Position numbers and translations under genes: made by a program. The notes under the pieces are model-generated. The model was not told the origin of the DNA. It saw only the letters and a program-made list of their open reading frames with translations, and did no database searches. Below, one piece after another: positions 1-64,000 of a stretch of DNA of 64,000 nucleotides. The stretch is from Myoxocephalus aenaeus (Eukaryota; Chordata; Actinopteri; Perciformes; Cottidae). The stretch is taken from positions 4,680,501 to 4,744,500 of the forward strand of contig JBAMJR010000051.1 in assembly GCA_038501785.1 (NCBI GenBank), read 5' to 3'. Numbering within the stretch: position 1 is the stretch's first letter; every line of letters begins with the position of its first letter.

Positions 1-664
1 GTTAACATTTAACAAACGGTTAAAGCAAAACACAGCTTGTGACGAAAAAAGAAACAAACATATGATGTGCTAGTTGATAACCTTTTCTTGCTTACCTATG
101 GTGAGCGCTGACTGACAGACAGACATGACTATGTGCTGTCCGGCCCCATTCCAACATGCTTGTCAATGACAGACAATGTAGTGATCGAGTGCAATAATGA
201 ATTATAAGCACTGCTGAAAAAAACATAAAAGTAAAGGTTGAGGAGATTAACATGTTTCTGGTTAAGGCAACTCTGACAATGGAAGATATTAAGTGTAAGT
301 GGTTTATGTTTGGCTGATGCTTTAATGTTTGGCATCACAAGGAAAAAACACAAAAGTTAACCGTAAGATCTGGAAGCAGGTAAAATCTAGATATAGCACA
401 TTGAGAAGAATCAAACTTCTCTTCACTCTCTCCGTCAGCGATAGTGAGAGGATAGTGTTTGTTAATGAGGCAATAAACGGACATGAACAGTCCATTCAGC
501 CGCTGACAGTCATTGAAAATAAAGTCCCTCTGGCAGGCTTTTAAGTTTCTATCCCACCTCTGAGATGGAGCTGGATGGAGTGGTGGAAGACTGTCGATGA
601 AGGTCAAAGTCTCATAGCTAATTAATTTACAACCAGTTGTCGAATGCAGGGAGGCAGCAGGCGT

Positions 665-60407
<59,743 letters not shown>

Positions 60408-62156
60408 AACCAGATCACTCCCACCACAGCCACATGTAGTGTCTGCTCTTTGACCACTCTCTTTCTCCCTCCCTCCCTCCCTCTCCCTCTCTCTCTTTCT
60501 TTTTTTGGACTTCCCTTTCTCTCTCCTCTCTCTCTCTCCCTCCCTCCCTCTGTCCCTCTTCCTCCTCTTCCTCCTCTTCTTACTCTCTCTTTCCTTTCGG
60601 GCTCTCTGTTCTCCCTCCCTCTCCCCACTTTGATTCCTTCAGTGTGTCTTGCTAATGAATTCAGAATTACGACATCGCCATGTGCTTATCATATGTTGCA
60701 TTCGCGGCTCTCTCTCTCTCTCTCTCTCTTTCCTCTGATGAGACCAAAAGACTGAAGCAGCATTGTATCTTGAAAATAGAAACCATTAGCTCCGCCATGT
60801 GACATGGACAGGCTCCTTACAGACTAAAATAACCTGCTGGACTTGCAAACTCTTCCGCCTGCTTACTTATAATGTTCCTTGTGTGTGTGCGAGGCCTTAA
60901 GGCATTTGATACCAAAGCTTGTCAAGGTGGAGTGAAAGATACGTCTAGACTTCCTCATGAAGTGGGCACAGCTCTGCCTTTGTAAACGTGTGGAAGGATG
61001 ATGAAATAATACGGACATGCAAAAACGATACAAGGTGGAAGCGATGGGGGACAAAACATACGTCCTTAAAATGTTTTCAAGACTTAATAGGAGAGGCGAT
61101 GGGGGGGAGGGATTACAGCAAGAGTGAATATTTGAGTAAGAGAAAGAACGAAAGAGTGACTGGTTAGATTGGAGAACCCCCAGCCCTGGCTTTGAAATGT
61201 TGCCAAGACCCGTCTCTGTGTTCAGGAAACTCAGATGACCTCTGACCTTTGGCACGTCCCTCACACTGCGCCGGGGGTCAGAGGCCACAGGGCGAGCGTC
61301 TGAGCTCTGATAGAGAGATCAAACACACTCAGACATGTCCGTCTGACGTCTTGTGCAACTCACACTACTCCAGTGCCTTTGTGTTGATCTGCGTGTGCAA
61401 TGTGTTTGTGTATTCATGTTAGCATTCAGTGCGTGTGTGTGCTTGTTTTTCTTCTATTTATCCGTCTCTCGTGGTGTGTTCATTCATTCTTTCATTAAAG
61501 CCAGCTGCCTAGTTGTGGTGCACTGGGCGATGACACGAGGGAAATGTGCACACTGGCGGCCCCAAATGGCCAAAACATGTAACTGTGATTGCTTGCACGT
61601 CGCCATAAGTACCGAGCACACGGTTCACAGACCTGTCAGGAGGCTTGTGGAGGGATCAACTCCAGGTAATCAAGGACGCATTAGGTGCTCAGTCCTGAAA
61701 AAGTTTCTAACTGACGCTTCACACCAAATAATACAGAGATGACAGACGCTGTTCTGGGTGGAGCACTCACTCCCTCCAGTTTATTAAATACTTCAATTCA
61801 TCATTTTGCTGCCAATTTGGCAAATAATGTGAAGCTGTCAAGTCTCACTAAAGGTGGAAGGGATGTTCTTGTTTCAGATCTAAGATAATAAGGTGTGAAC
61901 ATTTTTAACAAAACAATTAAATAATGAAATTAAATATAAGTATAGCTTGCTGGATCCTTACTAAATGTTACAATAGTAAATTATTTTTAATATAATTTTA
62001 TCACTGTTGGAAGAAAAATCTAAAGGATGTTGTTTCATCTTGTAAACACAGACACACCTCTGACTGATCAGCACAAGTTGTGTGTGACCAATACAGCAGG
62101 ATCTGCTGACTTCCAAATGGGAATTAACCACACACAGATCAACAATAGGGACAGTG

Positions 62157-62158
<2 letters not shown>
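60408..62158 (-). other. Region upstream of septin 9 exon 1a
   Basis: No gene is supported. A pyrimidine-rich tract lies at about 60465-60600, next to exon 1a's putative promoter, and a (CT)n run at 60709-60730. The region is either the 5' flank of septin 9 or an intron of a longer isoform. Confidence 0.55.

Positions 62159-62244
<86 letters not shown>
62159..62244. repeat. (GT)n microsatellite
   Basis: A pure GT run of about 86 bp, facing a complementary (CA)n 116 bp downstream. Confidence 0.97.
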
Positions 62245-62245
<1 letters not shown>

Positions 62246-62353
62246 ATGAGTTGAGGTTACAGTAAAGTATCCTAGTATCCTCCGAAACACCCGCCTGCTG
62301 GCTCGTAAATCTGCCCTGTTGGCAGATGTTTTGTATGGGGTATCTCCCTCCAA

Positions 62354-62360
<7 letters not shown>

Positions 62361-62429
<69 letters not shown>
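62361..62429. repeat. (CA)n microsatellite
   Basis: A pure CA run of about 69 bp on the same strand as the (GT)n at 62159, so the two are inverted complements. Confidence 0.97.
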
Positions 62430-62430
<1 letters not shown>

Positions 62431-62684
62431 ATGGTGTCTGCATTAACGCCAGGGAGGTCTGATGACAAGCAGGAGGGCCTTATCCTCACCCTTAAGCACT
62501 TCCTGACAACCTGTATATGTGTGTCACTTATTGTCTGTCACTCTGGTTCAGACATTTTTGCGGAGCATTTTTTTGTGTCCGCTAAGTAAAATAATATATA
62601 TGTCCTTCTCCGGTATTTAGGCAGAAGGAGACATATGAAAAGGACACACCCAAATTCATCAAATTTATTGTCTATAGTCTAGAC

Positions 62685-63387
62685 CAGGGGTGTCAAACAT
62701 ACGGCCCGCGGGCCGGATCCAGCCCGCCAGGGGGTCCAGCTCGGCCCGCCCGATTGACTGTTAATTTTTTTTTGCCAACATTAGCCTAACGAGGAATACT
62801 GTGACGGATAGGATTTCCGATCTTTCAGCAGTACGTCTGTCATGGGTAAATGCAAACAATGTAATTCGCTGGAATTACATTTTTAGCGTTCTCGTTGGAG
62901 CGCTGGACCGGGTCGGAGTGGACTGGACCCGTGCTGTCAGTGGGGCTACAGACGGCGCACCATCAATGATCGGGAGAAAAACAGGCGTTGTGACGAAATT
63001 CAGTGAGAAAGTACAAGCTGCAAATGGAGGATAACGTGTTTGGACATTTCACTGTATTTTTCACCGCGGGGCATTGTGTTGCAAGTCGTTAAAAATGGCT
63101 CACGTCATGAAAGTGCCGTCACAAACGCGCCACAAAGCGAGGGAATCTGCAGAGGAGAGCCCAGGCAGATAAACAGTGGGCTGATGTCTGAATTTTTGGT
63201 CTTTATGTTTCTAGTTTATTGTAGAAAGACCTTAAAATAGGGTTTATCACCCAAAAACCTTCAGCAAACCTTCAGAAATATTGTCATTATGAATGCGTTA
63301 TTATGCTATGATTTTACTGGTCTGGTCCACTTGAGATCAAAATGGGCAGCATGTGGCCCCTTAACTAAAATGAGTTTGACACCCCTG
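62685..63387 (+). mobile_element. hAT transposon remnant with target-site duplication
   Basis: The ends CAGGGGTGTCAAAC and GTTTGACACCCCTG are perfect inverted repeats. The flanks GTCTAGAC (62677-62684) and GTGTAGAC (63388-63395) form an 8-bp duplication with one mismatch and fit the hAT preference for TCTAGA. An ORF at 62801-63034 includes WTRAVSGATDGAPSMIGRK, like the TDGAPSM region of hAT transposases related to GTF2IRD2. Only fragments of the transposase remain, so it is a 703-bp deleted, non-autonomous copy. Confidence 0.88.
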
Positions 63388-63420
63388 GTGTAGACCGTGT
63401 AGGAGGAAGTACTCTGAACT

Positions 63421-63563
63421 TAGGGTTCTCTGATCTCATGGTTCTATGCTCTGACCTGAGGGTTCTCTGACCTGAGGGTTCTATGCTCTGACCTCAATGT
63501 TTATTTGCTATGCCTCAGAGTTCTCTGACCTCAAGGTTCTATGCTCTGACCTCAAGGTTATAT
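63421..63563. repeat. Minisatellite with unit near tctgacctgagggttctatg
   Basis: Imperfect tandem copies alternate gttctatgctctgacct and gttctctgacct, each joined by gagg or caag. There are about six ggttct-type units. Confidence 0.8.
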
Positions 63564-63584
63564 GGCTAGACTGTGTAGCTCACA

Positions 63585-63770
63585 CGTCGAAGTGTCCCTG
63601 AGCAAGACACTGAACCCTAAATTGCTCCCCGGGCGCCTCACAGGGCTGCCCACTGCTCCTTAAGACATTAAGGATGGGTTAAATGCAGAGGACACATTTC
63701 ATGTATGTATGTACTATGACGAATAAAAAGGATTTCTATTTCTATTTCTTCTATTTCTAGGAGGAAGTAC
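63585..63770 (+). mobile_element. SINE-like fish repeat
   Basis: gtgtccctgagcaagacact, gaaccctaaattgctcccc and gatgggttaaatgcagagga are familiar phrases of a widespread teleost retroposon. The tail gacgaataaaaaggatt passes into (tctatt)n. The family name was not settled. Confidence 0.6.
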
Positions 63771-64000
63771 TGTATTGTAACTCATATCTAATGTATGACC
63801 CTCATGTTTCTGTCCTCATTTGCTCTCAAAACCTCTTTTTGTTTTGTGCAAGCTCATTTTTTATGTATTTAATGACCTCCAGATACACATACGTTTACGC
63901 AGAACAACCGCCATGTCCCGTCAGAATGTGTCTGCTGTCTCAGCTCTCTGTGGGATGGATACACACCCTGGGGCCGGTTTCACGAAAGCAATTTCCAAGT
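63771..64000. other. Nothing recognised
   Basis: The last 230 bases show no ORF or repeat that I can support. Confidence 0.5.

Overview
The window looks like teleost fish genomic DNA. It has a large intron-rich vertebrate gene, dense (GT)n and (CT)n microsatellites, L2-type LINE tails ending in TTCTGATTCTGAT, hAT and MITE remnants, and a tandem array of fish-style paralogues. No operons, bacterial genes, CRISPR arrays or confident RNA genes were seen. Identifications rest on reading the sequence and on remembered family features; no database was searched.

Minus strand, 60407 down to 665: this is one gene, septin 9. Three alternative first exons (60386-60407, 52014-52068, 44761-44794) all end in the same phase (codon + G) and fit one shared exon 2 (43397-44167). 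Exons 3-11 (8775 down to 665) encode the septin GTPase domain: P-loop GQSGLGKST, switch DTPGFGD, AKAD, and the septin unique element around WGTIEVEN. All splice sites are GT/AG and the joined frame is open, giving about 618, 629 or 622 residues depending on the first exon.

Plus strand, about 22.7-38.9 kb: six tandem paralogues of a secreted or type I membrane protein family that I do not recognise. They lie inside the 34.6-kb septin 9 intron 2, on the opposite strand. Each has an untranslated upstream exon module, an acceptor one base before the ATG, and one coding exon. That exon encodes a signal peptide, a conserved ectodomain of about 210 residues (FGQSVPKHSLLLLYWFAN, YGSHHYGN, DRIIIRVREPN, QVYITQH), a highly variable stalk and a C-terminal membrane segment. 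Gene A's stalk is a 41-unit Thr/Pro/Cys hexapeptide array. Most upstream modules begin with AGTTTCATTTTC or a close variant, which matches the interferon-stimulated response element (ISRE). This suggests an interferon-inducible, fast-evolving family and is the most interesting part of the window. Genes B, C and D are tandem segmental duplicates; C and D share a solo LTR, and B and D carry private repeat insertions.

The rest is septin 9 intron. It holds a hairpin-bearing MITE (12.57-12.90 kb), two hAT-type remnants (20.5 and 62.7 kb), a 1.2-kb pentanucleotide satellite (56.2-57.4 kb), several GT/CT arrays, a perfect RFX-type X-box palindrome (57958) and SINE/LINE tails.
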